Shown here piece by piece: positions 1 to 6,367 of a stretch of 7,423 bases of DNA; the stretch's first letter is position 1, and every line of letters starts with the position of its first letter. This DNA is from Xanthobacteraceae bacterium (GTDB taxonomy: Bacteria > Pseudomonadota > Alphaproteobacteria > Rhizobiales > Xanthobacteraceae), in NCBI GenBank assembly GCA_030039655.1, contig JASHVC010000279.1, positions 1 through 7,423 on the forward strand, in the 5' to 3' direction. The notes beneath the pieces are model-generated. The model had not been told where the DNA came from. It saw only the letters and a list, made by a program, of their open reading frames with translations, and made no database searches. The translations under genes and the position numbers were made by a program.

Positions 1-642
1 CGGACCGCCTACCGTATGGGAATCGACTCGCAGCTGGAGCCCAACGCCTCGATCGCGCTGGGTACATCCGAAGTTTCGCTGTTCGAACTCGTGTCAGCCT
101 ATGCGCCGTTCGCCAATGGCGGCTTTGGGCTGACGCCTCACGTGGTCGAGCGCATACGCACCACGGACGGCAAAGTGCTGTACACGCGCCCGGCGCAGCC
201 GCTTGGCCGCATCGTTGATGCGCGCTACGTGGCGATGATGAATGCCATGATGCACGAGACACTCGTCAGCGGTACCGCCCGCCACGCCGATCTTCCCGCG
301 TGGCAGGCCGCCGGGAAGACCGGCACCAGCCAGGATTTCCGCGACGCTTGGTTCATCGGCTACACTTCGCGCCTCGTCACCGGCGTTTGGCTCGGCAACG
401 ACGATTCCACGCCCACCCGCAAGGCCACCGGCGGCGGCCTGCCGGTCGACATCTGGAGCCGCTTCATGAAAGTAGCGCTGCGCGGCACCGCCCCGTCACC
501 ACTCCCGGGTTTGTCCGGCGGCGAATGGTTGTTCACGCCGCCACTGCCTAGCGCGGAAGCGCCCCGCCAGGTCAACGCACCGCAGAACCGTGGCGGCGGC
601 CTCGACTCGTGGCTGCTCGACAAGCTGTTCGGCCAGCACTGA
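1..642 (+). CDS. Penicillin-binding protein 1A-type (class A PBP), C-terminal part
   Basis: The reading frame is open from the first base, so this is the last 213 residues of a gene that starts to the left. Class A PBPs polymerise glycan strands and cross-link peptidoglycan from the outer face of the inner membrane. Only the end of the transpeptidase domain is visible. It includes the conserved AAGKTGTSQDFRDAWFIGYT stretch, whose KTG box (316-324) is the third active-site motif of penicillin-binding enzymes, followed by GVWLGNDD, typical of PBP1a. The upstream segment (LGTSEVSLFELVSAYAPFAN) also fits this family. The catalytic SxxK and SxN boxes and the glycosyltransferase domain lie outside the window. 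The last 45 or so residues are a Pro/Gly-rich tail ending in a short amphipathic LDSWLLDKLFG segment. Codon use is strongly GC-biased, unlike the next gene. The family call is firm; the exact paralogue (PBP1a or a related class A enzyme) is not. Confidence 0.93.
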   Translation, partial: RTAYRMGIDSQLEPNASIALGTSEVSLFELVSAYAPFANGGFGLTPHVVERIRTTDGKVLYTRPAQPLGRIVDARYVAMMNAMMHETLVSGTARHADLPAWQAAGKTGTSQDFRDAWFIGYTSRLVTGVWLGNDDSTPTRKATGGGLPVDIWSRFMKVALRGTAPSPLPGLSGGEWLFTPPLPSAEAPRQVNAPQNRGGGLDSWLLDKLFGQH

Positions 643-876
643 ACGCCGCGCCCGAGCCACCGCGCCCATACGAACGACAAGCTGCTGATTTAGCAGATTT
701 AATTGTGCGCCGTCCGGCGTATCCAGCAGACTGGTTTATGCCCGATGTTCACAAGCCCTTTCGCTGGCGAGCTAAGAGGACCGAGCTACACTCAGAACTA
801 GCCCAAGCATCACCACCTTAAGCCAGCGCGAAGAATGTTCTGGAAGACAGTATCCTGAGCAAGCCCGGGCCTCGGA
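643..876. other. Intergenic region between PBP gene and unknown membrane protein gene
   Basis: This 234-bp stretch holds no convincing gene. A 70-codon frame at 609-821 overlaps the PBP end and has no good ribosome binding site. A small hairpin (CTGCT at 682-686, AGCAG at 692-696, 5-nt loop) is followed by an A/T-rich ATTTAATT, so it could be a weak terminator for the PBP gene, but it lacks a real T-run. Composition drops in GC from about position 680 onward. No clear -35/-10 pair was found for the gene at 877. Confidence 0.4.
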
Positions 877-1938
877 ATGAAAGAATTATTCGGACAAGCG
901 GTCCTTATTATCGTTTTGCTGTGCGCAAGCGTCGCCCTGGTCGGTGGCATGACGGGCTGGATTGATTTCCAGAGCTTGATTGAGAGCCATCCCTTGCCGG
1001 TAGCAATTACGCGCGCGCAACAACCAGCGTCCAATGCAGTCGCTACACAGCCACCGCCGGCGCAAAAGGCACCTGAGCAGAAAGCACCTGAGCAGAAGGC
1101 CCCAGCGCCAAAACCTGTAAAACCATTGCCCGCCGCAGCACCAGTTCAGTCCACCGCGCCGCCGGCCCAGCCAGCTGCAGCGCCAGTCGAACCAGCTGCG
1201 CCACAAACCGTCGAGCTGAAACCACCTGAGCCGGAGGTAAAAGCCCCCGAGGCAAAGCCGGCTCAGCCGGCGTTATTGGGAACTGGCTACGACCAGCTTA
1301 GGGGTTTGGGAAGGGAAGCGGCTGGGTACGGTCTTTATTCGTACGGAGTCTTGGCAGCTCCTTCGCCGCGATCAGCGGCGCTCCTTAGCGAACTTTTTAA
1401 GTCCATCCCGTCGATTGGTGCGACAAGAGCCCAGCTCAATATTTTCTACATTCCAACAAAGAAAGAAAAAGTAGCCGATTTTGCTACTTTGGTGGAAGCG
1501 TCTCGCAACGACCAAACAAAATTGGCCGCTCGTTACTCCGACGCGCTGTATGACTATCAGATGGCCAGAGCCATCCTAGGTCACTTATGCAATCCGCCCG
1601 CAAAGCCAATGGCGACCTTATGCAAAGGCCCAATGTCAGGCGGGCCTTATATTTTAGCGAATTCCAGACCCGCCAGTATTTTGGAACCCGTACCGCCGCC
1701 GTTTCTGTTTGTTGATCTGAGTGACATCAATCCGCACGCCTATGCCGAATTCATATCTGCGTTTAGGGGGGTGGTGAAACGGGAAGATGCGACCGACGAT
1801 GCCAAGCTTTATTCACTGCGGCTGAAGCTCCTTAATCTTGGGCTTACGGTTGCGGATTGGAGCCCAAACGTCAAAAAATCGATTGTGGACATCGTTCATG
1901 CTTTTGAGAGTTCGCCGGACGGCCAGGCATCCAGATGA
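877..1938 (+). CDS. Unknown protein, membrane-anchored, with Pro/Ala-rich spacer and uncharacterised C-terminal domain
   Basis: I do not recognise this 353-residue protein. Residues 8-25 form one hydrophobic segment (AVLIIVLLCASVALVGGM), either a membrane anchor or an uncleaved signal. Residues about 49-135 are a Pro/Ala/Lys/Glu-rich spacer with repeated KAPEQ units, like the periplasm-spanning stalks of TonB- or TolA-type proteins. Residues 136-353 look like a folded alpha/beta domain (strand-like YGLYSYGVL, LNIFYIP, PFLFVDLSD; helices between and after). It has two cysteines, C238 and C249, that could form a disulfide if the domain is periplasmic. No TonB C-terminal signature is visible. 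The ATG at 877 is the only start that keeps the membrane segment, because a TGA lies in frame at 856. No strong Shine-Dalgarno precedes it (only CGGA directly upstream). Codon use is much richer in A/T-ending codons than the PBP gene, suggesting a different origin or low expression. That it is a real gene is likely; its function is open. Confidence 0.72.
   Translation: MKELFGQAVLIIVLLCASVALVGGMTGWIDFQSLIESHPLPVAITRAQQPASNAVATQPPPAQKAPEQKAPEQKAPAPKPVKPLPAAAPVQSTAPPAQPAAAPVEPAAPQTVELKPPEPEVKAPEAKPAQPALLGTGYDQLRGLGREAAGYGLYSYGVLAAPSPRSAALLSELFKSIPSIGATRAQLNIFYIPTKKEKVADFATLVEASRNDQTKLAARYSDALYDYQMARAILGHLCNPPAKPMATLCKGPMSGGPYILANSRPASILEPVPPPFLFVDLSDINPHAYAEFISAFRGVVKREDATDDAKLYSLRLKLLNLGLTVADWSPNVKKSIVDIVHAFESSPDGQASR
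1066..1095 (+). repeat. Tandem 15-bp coding repeat (KAPEQ x2)
   Basis: Two adjacent 15-bp units of the form AARGCACCTGAGCAG encode KAPEQ KAPEQ, with a partial third KAP after them (1096-1104). The units lie inside the Pro-rich spacer of the unknown membrane-anchored protein. Such repeats can change copy number by slippage without breaking the frame, which would alter spacer length. Confidence 0.8.
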
Positions 1939-2081
1939 GCCTTTAGTCGTTGTCCTTTTTGATGCTGCACCTCTGCTTCCGTGCTATAGAGAGGTCTCTG
2001 TGATCATGCTAGCTGAGCGTTGAGCGCGCCGAACCAAGTTTCAAAAATGAAGAGCGCGCCGCGTGGAACCGGAGTTTCATC
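1939..2081. promoter_or_regulatory. Intergenic region with short inverted and direct repeats upstream of the small gene
   Basis: Several short elements are visible in these 143 bp. TATAGA at 1985-1990 resembles a -10 box, but the nearest -35-like TTGATG (1959-1964) is 20 nt away, too far for a good promoter. It overlaps an inverted repeat, AGAGA-GG-TCTCT (1988-1999). The decamer GAGCGCGCCG occurs twice in direct orientation, at 2022-2031 and 2052-2061, exactly 30 bp apart. GGAG at 2071-2074 is the ribosome binding site of the next gene, 7 nt before its ATG. The regulatory meaning of the repeats is inference. Confidence 0.35.
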
Positions 2082-2309
2082 ATGAGCACTAGCACTGACA
2101 TTTCGGCGCTTTATCTCGAATTCACCGATGCGTTGACCGAGGTGCTCGCGGAAAATGCCGTTGGGGCTGCAAGACGAGGCCGTCTCGCGAGGGCTCACGC
2201 CGTCGTCAAGAATCATCCTGAGTGCGGCGAATCTGGATACTTTTTGGCGGTCGAAGCTGCATTTACCCGGTGGCAAACGATTCAGAACACCGGGCGATTG
2301 GCGGCTTGA
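2082..2309 (+). CDS. Small protein of unknown function (75 aa)
   Basis: This frame has a well-placed Shine-Dalgarno (GGAG at 2071-2074, 7 nt before the ATG), which is the main reason to accept it. The product has no membrane segment or signal peptide. Its first half is acidic and probably helical (ALYLEFTDALTEVL), followed by an Arg-rich patch (AARRGRLARAHAVV) and a second probable helix with aromatic residues near the end (AVEAAFTRWQTIQ). It has a single cysteine, in the segment HPECGESGYF. I recognise no family. It sits 143 bp after the unknown membrane-anchored protein and converges on the chemoreceptor gene, with 60 bp between the two stop codons. Codon use is intermediate between the A/T-richer upstream gene and the GC-rich genes to the right. 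A real small cytosolic protein is more likely than not, but this rests on the start signal and not on homology. Confidence 0.5.
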   Translation: MSTSTDISALYLEFTDALTEVLAENAVGAARRGRLARAHAVVKNHPECGESGYFLAVEAAFTRWQTIQNTGRLAA

Positions 2310-2326
2310 ATGGTGGGGAGCCCTGA

Positions 2327-2343
2327 ACCGCCACACCAGCGGT
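2327..2343. terminator. Weak hairpin in the convergent gap
   Basis: ACCGC (2327-2331) and GCGGT (2339-2343) can pair with a 7-nt loop in the 60-bp gap between the convergent small gene and chemoreceptor gene. The stem is only five base pairs and has no T-run on either strand. A bidirectional terminator would be expected here, but this one is marginal. Confidence 0.2.
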
Positions 2344-2369
2344 CGACGGCAACTTTCTGAAGGCGACGG

Positions 2370-3815
2370 TCAGACTGCGACTTTGCCGAGGAACGTCTCG
2401 ACGGCGCCGCGCAAATTGGCCGCGACGTTCGCCACCACTTCCGAGGATTGCAGCAGTGCTTCCGCCGAGGCGCGCGCCTCGTGAGACGCACTCGCAACCT
2501 CGTCGAGAGCGGTGACGGCCATCTTGGTGCCGTTCGCGGCACTGGCGACGTTGCGGGAAATCTCTTCGGTCGCGGCTGCTTGTTGCTCCACCGACCCCGC
2601 AACCGAGAACGTGTCGGTATTGACTTCCTGCATGCGCTCCGCGATGCGGCCGATGGCGGCGACCGCGGCACCGGTCGATTGCTGCACGGAGGCAATCTGC
2701 GCCGCCACATTGTCTGTGGCCTTCGCGGTCTGCGCGGCGAGCGATTTGACCTCCGACGCCACGACGGTGAAGCCCCTACCAGCCTCGCCAGCGCGCGCCG
2801 CTTCGATCGTCGCGTTGAGTGCCAGCAAATTAGTCTGGCGTGCGATGTCCCCGATCAAACTGACAACGTCTCCGATTTTCTGCGTCGCATTCGCCAGGCT
2901 GGTGATCTGCTCATTGGCGTGCTGCGTTTCGCTCGCCGCGTTGCGCACGATCTCGCTGGTACGCACGAGCCGCCTGCTGATTTCGGAAATCGACGCCGAG
3001 AGCTGCACCGCCGCGGCCGCCGCCATCTCCACGCTAGCGGTCGCACCGCGCGACATCTCGGCGCCGTGGCCAGCGTTCTGTGACGTTTGGCCGGAAACGC
3101 CCAGCAGAGCGCTCGCCATAGTTCGCATGGTCTTCACGCTGTCGGTCGTGGACTGCAGCAGATCTTCTGTCTGCTGCCGGAACGACTGAACGGCTTCTTC
3201 GAGGGCCAGGCGCCGCTCCCGATGCTGGTGCGTGGAATTTCGCTGCAGGGCGGCGCGGCGACGTTCCGAGATGTCTTCGTGCGTGTCGACCCATCCGCCG
3301 TCACTCCGCGGCCGGGTCGCGAAAGCGACGATGCGGCCGTCCTTCATCTCCCAGGCGGTACTGGTCGACTTTCCCTGGGCGATTTTGGCCGTGCACGCGG
3401 CGGCAAAGCGCCCCGCATTACCGAAGAAAGTCCCGGTCCCTCGGCAGCTTTCAAGCAAATCCCGCAGCGAACGGCCTGGCTTGGCCTGTTCGGCAGTCAA
3501 TCCGTAGATCTCCAGATAGCGTTCGTTGCACAGCTTGAGCCTCGCCGAAGCGTCAAATAGGCAAACGCCTTGCGGCATGCCGTCGAGCGCATCGTTCAGC
3601 AGCCGAATATGCCGACGCAAACTCACGATCACAAAGGCGCCAGTGGCGGCGAGCCCGATGAGTATCGCCAACGCGGCGGCCACGGCACCGGGCGGCAGCG
3701 CACCCAGCAAGGCATCTTGCGGAATCGTCAGGCTTGCGGCGAACGAAACGATGCCGGCAGCAATGATCAGCAGCCAGCAATATGTGACCACGAAAGGGTT
3801 ATGCGCCTTAGGCAT
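2370..3815 (-). CDS. Methyl-accepting chemotaxis protein with PAS domain
   Basis: This is a 481-residue chemoreceptor that would signal through CheW/CheA to the flagellar motor. Two membrane segments lie at residues about 8-30 and 42-66, with a loop of only some 11 residues between them, so there is no periplasmic sensor domain. A PAS domain follows (about 70-186; [21 protein letters not shown] near its start, [12 protein letters not shown] at its end) and is the likely sensor of an internal cue such as redox state, energy or a small ligand. The MCP signalling domain covers about 210-475. Its hairpin tip carries the diagnostic [20 protein letters not shown] (324-343), followed by [20 protein letters not shown]. 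No HAMP domain is recognisable between the second membrane segment and the PAS domain. The C terminus lacks a CheR-tethering pentapeptide. The start is the first ATG, preceded by GGGGA (3818-3822) at short spacing. No che or flagellar gene is nearby, so it is an orphan receptor. Confidence 0.95.
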   Translation of the reverse strand: MPKAHNPFVVTYCWLLIIAAGIVSFAASLTIPQDALLGALPPGAVAAALAILIGLAATGAFVIVSLRRHIRLLNDALDGMPQGVCLFDASARLKLCNERYLEIYGLTAEQAKPGRSLRDLLESCRGTGTFFGNAGRFAAACTAKIAQGKSTSTAWEMKDGRIVAFATRPRSDGGWVDTHEDISERRRAALQRNSTHQHRERRLALEEAVQSFRQQTEDLLQSTTDSVKTMRTMASALLGVSGQTSQNAGHGAEMSRGATASVEMAAAAAVQLSASISEISRRLVRTSEIVRNAASETQHANEQITSLANATQKIGDVVSLIGDIARQTNLLALNATIEAARAGEAGRGFTVVASEVKSLAAQTAKATDNVAAQIASVQQSTGAAVAAIGRIAERMQEVNTDTFSVAGSVEQQAAATEEISRNVASAANGTKMAVTALDEVASASHEARASAEALLQSSEVVANVAANLRGAVETFLGKVAV

Positions 3816-3833
3816 TTTCCCCGCTATCCCAAA

Positions 3834-3875
3834 GAGTTAACGAACGGTAGCTGCAAACCGTTCCTTTCGAGTTAA
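3834..3875 (-). promoter_or_regulatory. Candidate regulatory region of the chemoreceptor: inverted repeat flanked by two TTAACTC motifs
   Basis: Read on the minus strand, TTAACTC occurs at 3875-3869 and again at 3840-3834, in the same orientation and 35 bp apart. Each contains TTAAC, the half-site of the alphaproteobacterial cell-cycle and motility regulator CtrA (full consensus TTAA-N7-TTAAC). Between them is a perfect 7-bp inverted repeat, GAACGGT (3842-3848) and ACCGTTC (3857-3863), with an 8-nt spacer. It lies 26 bp before the start codon and could be an operator or a leader hairpin. The repeats are seen directly; the CtrA link is inference, since the N7 spacing of a full site is absent. 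Confidence 0.35.
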
Positions 3876-4002
3876 GTTGTCGGCAGCAAATGCATAGCGA
3901 AGCATTAAAATTCGCCGGACGGACCAGATTGATCGGCATTCTGCACCGGCAGCCACGGCGGCCTAACGAGCGGACCGCAATGCTGCACTACGCCCTACAA
4001 AG

Positions 4003-6189
4003 CTAACGACGCAGATCGAGAACGCGCGCCTCGGACTGCCGGCGCAGGTCATGGTTCTTCAGCGGCAGCGAGCGGACGCGTTGACCGGTGGCGGCAAAAA
4101 CCGCGTTGCACAGCGCCGGTGCCAGCGGCGGCACCGGCGGCTCTCCAACACCGCCCCAAAAACCACCGCTCGGCACGATCTCAGTTTCAACTTTCGGGAC
4201 ACTCGCCATTCGCAGCACTTGGTAATCGTTGAAATTGGATTGCTCGGTACCGCCATCCTTAATGGTGATCTCGCCGGAGAGTGCCGCGCTTAACGCGTAC
4301 ACGATGGCACCTTCGTTTTGCATCTCGACCGTGAGCGGATTGACCACATGACCGGGGTCGATCGCGGAGACAACACGATGCACATGCACGCTGCCGCCCT
4401 CTACGGAGGCCTCTACCACTTGAGCGCAGTAGCTGCCGCACGCCGCGTTGAGGGCGATGCCGCGGAAGACTCCAGGCGGCAACGGTTCTCCCCATCCGGC
4501 GCGGGCCGCGGCAGCGTCGAGCACCGCAAGATCTTTTGGGCTGTTGCGGAGAAGGAGCCGCCGGTATTGGTACGGATCGATGCGGGCGGCGTGCGCCATC
4601 TCGTCGACAAAGCTTTCCTTGTAAAATGCGTTCTGCGTGTAATTGATCGCGCGCCAGACGCCGAGCGGCACGGGCGTTTCGCGCACCACATAATCGACCA
4701 GATAATTGGGCACGCCGTACGGCATCTCCTCGGCAAGACCGCTAATGAAAGTCTTGTCGACGTAGCTCGAACCGAAGCCGCGCACGATCGCGGCGACGAA
4801 CGAGGGCCCGGCCAGGCGGATCGACCAGGCCACCGGCATGCCCGAGGCATCGAGTCCGGCGACCAGACGCGCCATGCCGAACGGGCGATAGAAGTCGTGC
4901 TGGATATCCTCTTCGCGGGTCCACAGCAGCTTGACTGGCTGTTCGACCTCCTTGGCGATGAGCACGGCCTCCCGGACGTAGTCTTGCGTCGGCGCGCGGC
5001 GTCCGAATCCGCCGCCGAGCATCATCCGGTGCATGACGATCTTTTCGTCGGAGACACCGGCGGCTAACGCTGCGGTCGCGAGCGCAACCGAAGGATCCTG
5101 TGTCGGCACCCAAATCTCGACGCGATCCGGCTGCACGTGCGCCGTGCAGGTCTGCGGCTCCATAGTAGCGTGGGCGAGAAACGGCACCGTGTAGTCGGCT
5201 TCAATGCGCTGCACAGCGCCCACCATTCCAGCCGCAAAATCACCTTGGGCAAAGCCGACGTGGCCTGGAGTCTGATCGAGCCCAGCGCGCACAGATTGGC
5301 AAATGGCCTCGGTGGAAAGCTCGCCGTTGCCGGCGTTGTCCCAGGTCACGGACAACGCCTGCGCCGCGTTCTTCGCGGTCCACCAGGACTCCGCCACCAC
5401 CGCAACGGCGGCGGGCAGGCGCACGATCTTGCGCACGCCCCTCATTCCTTCGATCGAACTTTCGTCGACCGATTTCAGCGTCCCGCGGAATACCGGGCAG
5501 TGTACTACCGCGGCGTAAAGCATATCAGGCAACCGCACGTCGATGGCGTAAACCGGCCGGCCCGTGACTTTATCCAACACGTCCAGACGATTTCGCGGCG
5601 TGCCTGCAAGTTTCCAGTCGGCGGGATTTTTCAACGCGACGTTGTCTGGCGGCTTGATCTTCGCAGCGTCACGCGCGACATCGCCGAAGCGCAATGTCCG
5701 GTCAGAGCGCAGGTGTGTAATTTTGCTGCTCCGGGCGCGACATTGTGACGGCGGCACGCCCCAGCGCGCGGCCGCGGCGGCGATGAGCATTTCACGCGCC
5801 GTGGCGCCGGCGCGGCGCAGATATTCCTGCGAGGAGGCGATCGATCGGCTCGCTCCCGTCGACAGGTCGCCCCAGGCTCGGCCGCGACGCAAATTTTCAA
5901 CTGGCGATACGAACCGGGTGCGAACGTTTTTCCAGTCGCACTCGAGCTCCTCGGCCACCAGCATGGCGAGACTGGTTATTGCGCCCTGACCCATCTCGGC
6001 GCGGGCCACGCGGATCGTAACCGCGTCATCGGGAGCGATTGTCACCCAGCAATTGATCTCGGCCGTGTGCGTCGGCGGATGCTCAAAATCGGTTCCGCTT
6101 GGAATGGCAAAACCAAGGGCGAGACCGCCGCCCGCGACACTCGCGCCTATAAGAAATGAACGGCGATGCATTTCGCCGCTGGAACTCAT
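4003..6189 (-). CDS. Xanthine dehydrogenase family molybdopterin-binding subunit (isoquinoline 1-oxidoreductase beta-like), Tat-exported
   Basis: This 728-residue protein is the large, molybdenum-cofactor-binding subunit of a molybdenum hydroxylase, an enzyme that oxidises N-heterocycles or aldehydes with water as oxygen donor. The start at 6189 is set by AAAGGAGGA (6194-6202), a near-perfect ribosome binding site, and by the twin-arginine signal directly after it (RRSFLIG at 9-15, then a hydrophobic stretch to about 30), so the enzyme probably works in the periplasm. Family marks in order are AEMGQGAITSLAMLVAEEL (64-82), LGGGFGRR (391-398), PVKLLWTREEDIQHDFYRPF (418-437), GVWRAINYTQNAFYKESFVD (510-529) and the C-terminal GGVGEPPVPPLAPALCNAVF, whose Glu683 should be the catalytic base. 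Length and the absence of fused FeS or FAD domains fit the IorB group. Members normally pair with a small [2Fe-2S] subunit, often with cytochrome c; no such gene is adjacent on either side. The substrate cannot be told from sequence. Confidence 0.9.
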   Translation of the reverse strand: MSSSGEMHRRSFLIGASVAGGGLALGFAIPSGTDFEHPPTHTAEINCWVTIAPDDAVTIRVARAEMGQGAITSLAMLVAEELECDWKNVRTRFVSPVENLRRGRAWGDLSTGASRSIASSQEYLRRAGATAREMLIAAAAARWGVPPSQCRARSSKITHLRSDRTLRFGDVARDAAKIKPPDNVALKNPADWKLAGTPRNRLDVLDKVTGRPVYAIDVRLPDMLYAAVVHCPVFRGTLKSVDESSIEGMRGVRKIVRLPAAVAVVAESWWTAKNAAQALSVTWDNAGNGELSTEAICQSVRAGLDQTPGHVGFAQGDFAAGMVGAVQRIEADYTVPFLAHATMEPQTCTAHVQPDRVEIWVPTQDPSVALATAALAAGVSDEKIVMHRMMLGGGFGRRAPTQDYVREAVLIAKEVEQPVKLLWTREEDIQHDFYRPFGMARLVAGLDASGMPVAWSIRLAGPSFVAAIVRGFGSSYVDKTFISGLAEEMPYGVPNYLVDYVVRETPVPLGVWRAINYTQNAFYKESFVDEMAHAARIDPYQYRRLLLRNSPKDLAVLDAAAARAGWGEPLPPGVFRGIALNAACGSYCAQVVEASVEGGSVHVHRVVSAIDPGHVVNPLTVEMQNEGAIVYALSAALSGEITIKDGGTEQSNFNDYQVLRMASVPKVETEIVPSGGFWGGVGEPPVPPLAPALCNAVFAATGQRVRSLPLKNHDLRRQSEARVLDLRR

Positions 6190-6367
6190 AATGTCCTCCT
6201 TTGGCCGGCAAACGACGCCGAATCGCTCGTCGTATGCGGCGCAAATACCCTCTCCCGGCATGTAGACTGAAAGGCGCGGTCCCGCGGACCCCACGGCAGA
6301 AAAGCCGCCCCTTCGGTATGATAAGGTACGAACATGAAACGGTTCAATCACAAGTCGGGGAGTCGGC
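6190..6367. promoter_or_regulatory. Divergent intergenic region between oxidoreductase and SnoaL-like gene, with candidate operators
   Basis: These 178 bp must hold the promoters of both divergent genes. Visible elements are: ACGACG-N10-CGTCGT (6212-6233), a dyad 23 bp before the oxidoreductase start; GGTCC-CGC-GGACC (6278-6290), a second dyad near the middle; TATGAT (6317-6322), a good -10-like box for the rightward gene but without a convincing -35; and a direct repeat GGTATGA / GGTACGA (6315-6321 and 6325-6331), 10 bp apart, overlapping that box. Ribosome binding sites are AAAGGAGGA (6194-6202, minus strand) and GGGGAG (6357-6362, plus strand). Which of these bind a regulator is unknown. 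Confidence 0.4.

Noticed and set aside
682..700. Hairpin CTGCT/AGCAG as a terminator of the PBP gene
   Set aside because: The stem has only five base pairs, with A/T DNA but no proper T-run after it, so it is mentioned only in the intergenic description.
609..821. A 70-codon + strand frame overlapping the PBP gene end
   Set aside because: It starts inside the PBP coding region in another frame, has no ribosome binding site, and its product shows no recognisable pattern.
1066..1104. KAPEQ tandem repeat as a CRISPR-like or mobile repeat
   Set aside because: The units are in frame, adjacent without spacers, and lie within a Pro-rich protein spacer, so they are coding repeats.
877..1938. TonB or TolA identity for the membrane-anchored protein
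   Set aside because: The anchor and Pro-rich stalk are similar, but the C-terminal domain shows no TonB or TolA signature and no ExbBD/TolQR genes are nearby.
1959..1990. Promoter TTGATG ... TATAGA before the small gene
   Set aside because: The spacer of 20 nt is too long for a typical sigma-70 type promoter.
2512..3189. A 225-codon + strand frame opposite the chemoreceptor gene
   Set aside because: It is antisense to the conserved MCP signalling domain; the Ala/Ser/Cys-rich product follows from reverse reading of Ala/Ser/Glu codons.
4318..5067. A 249-codon + strand frame opposite the oxidoreductase gene
   Set aside because: It is fully antisense to a strongly supported gene and arises from GC-biased codons; its product is Arg/His-rich and unlike a real protein.
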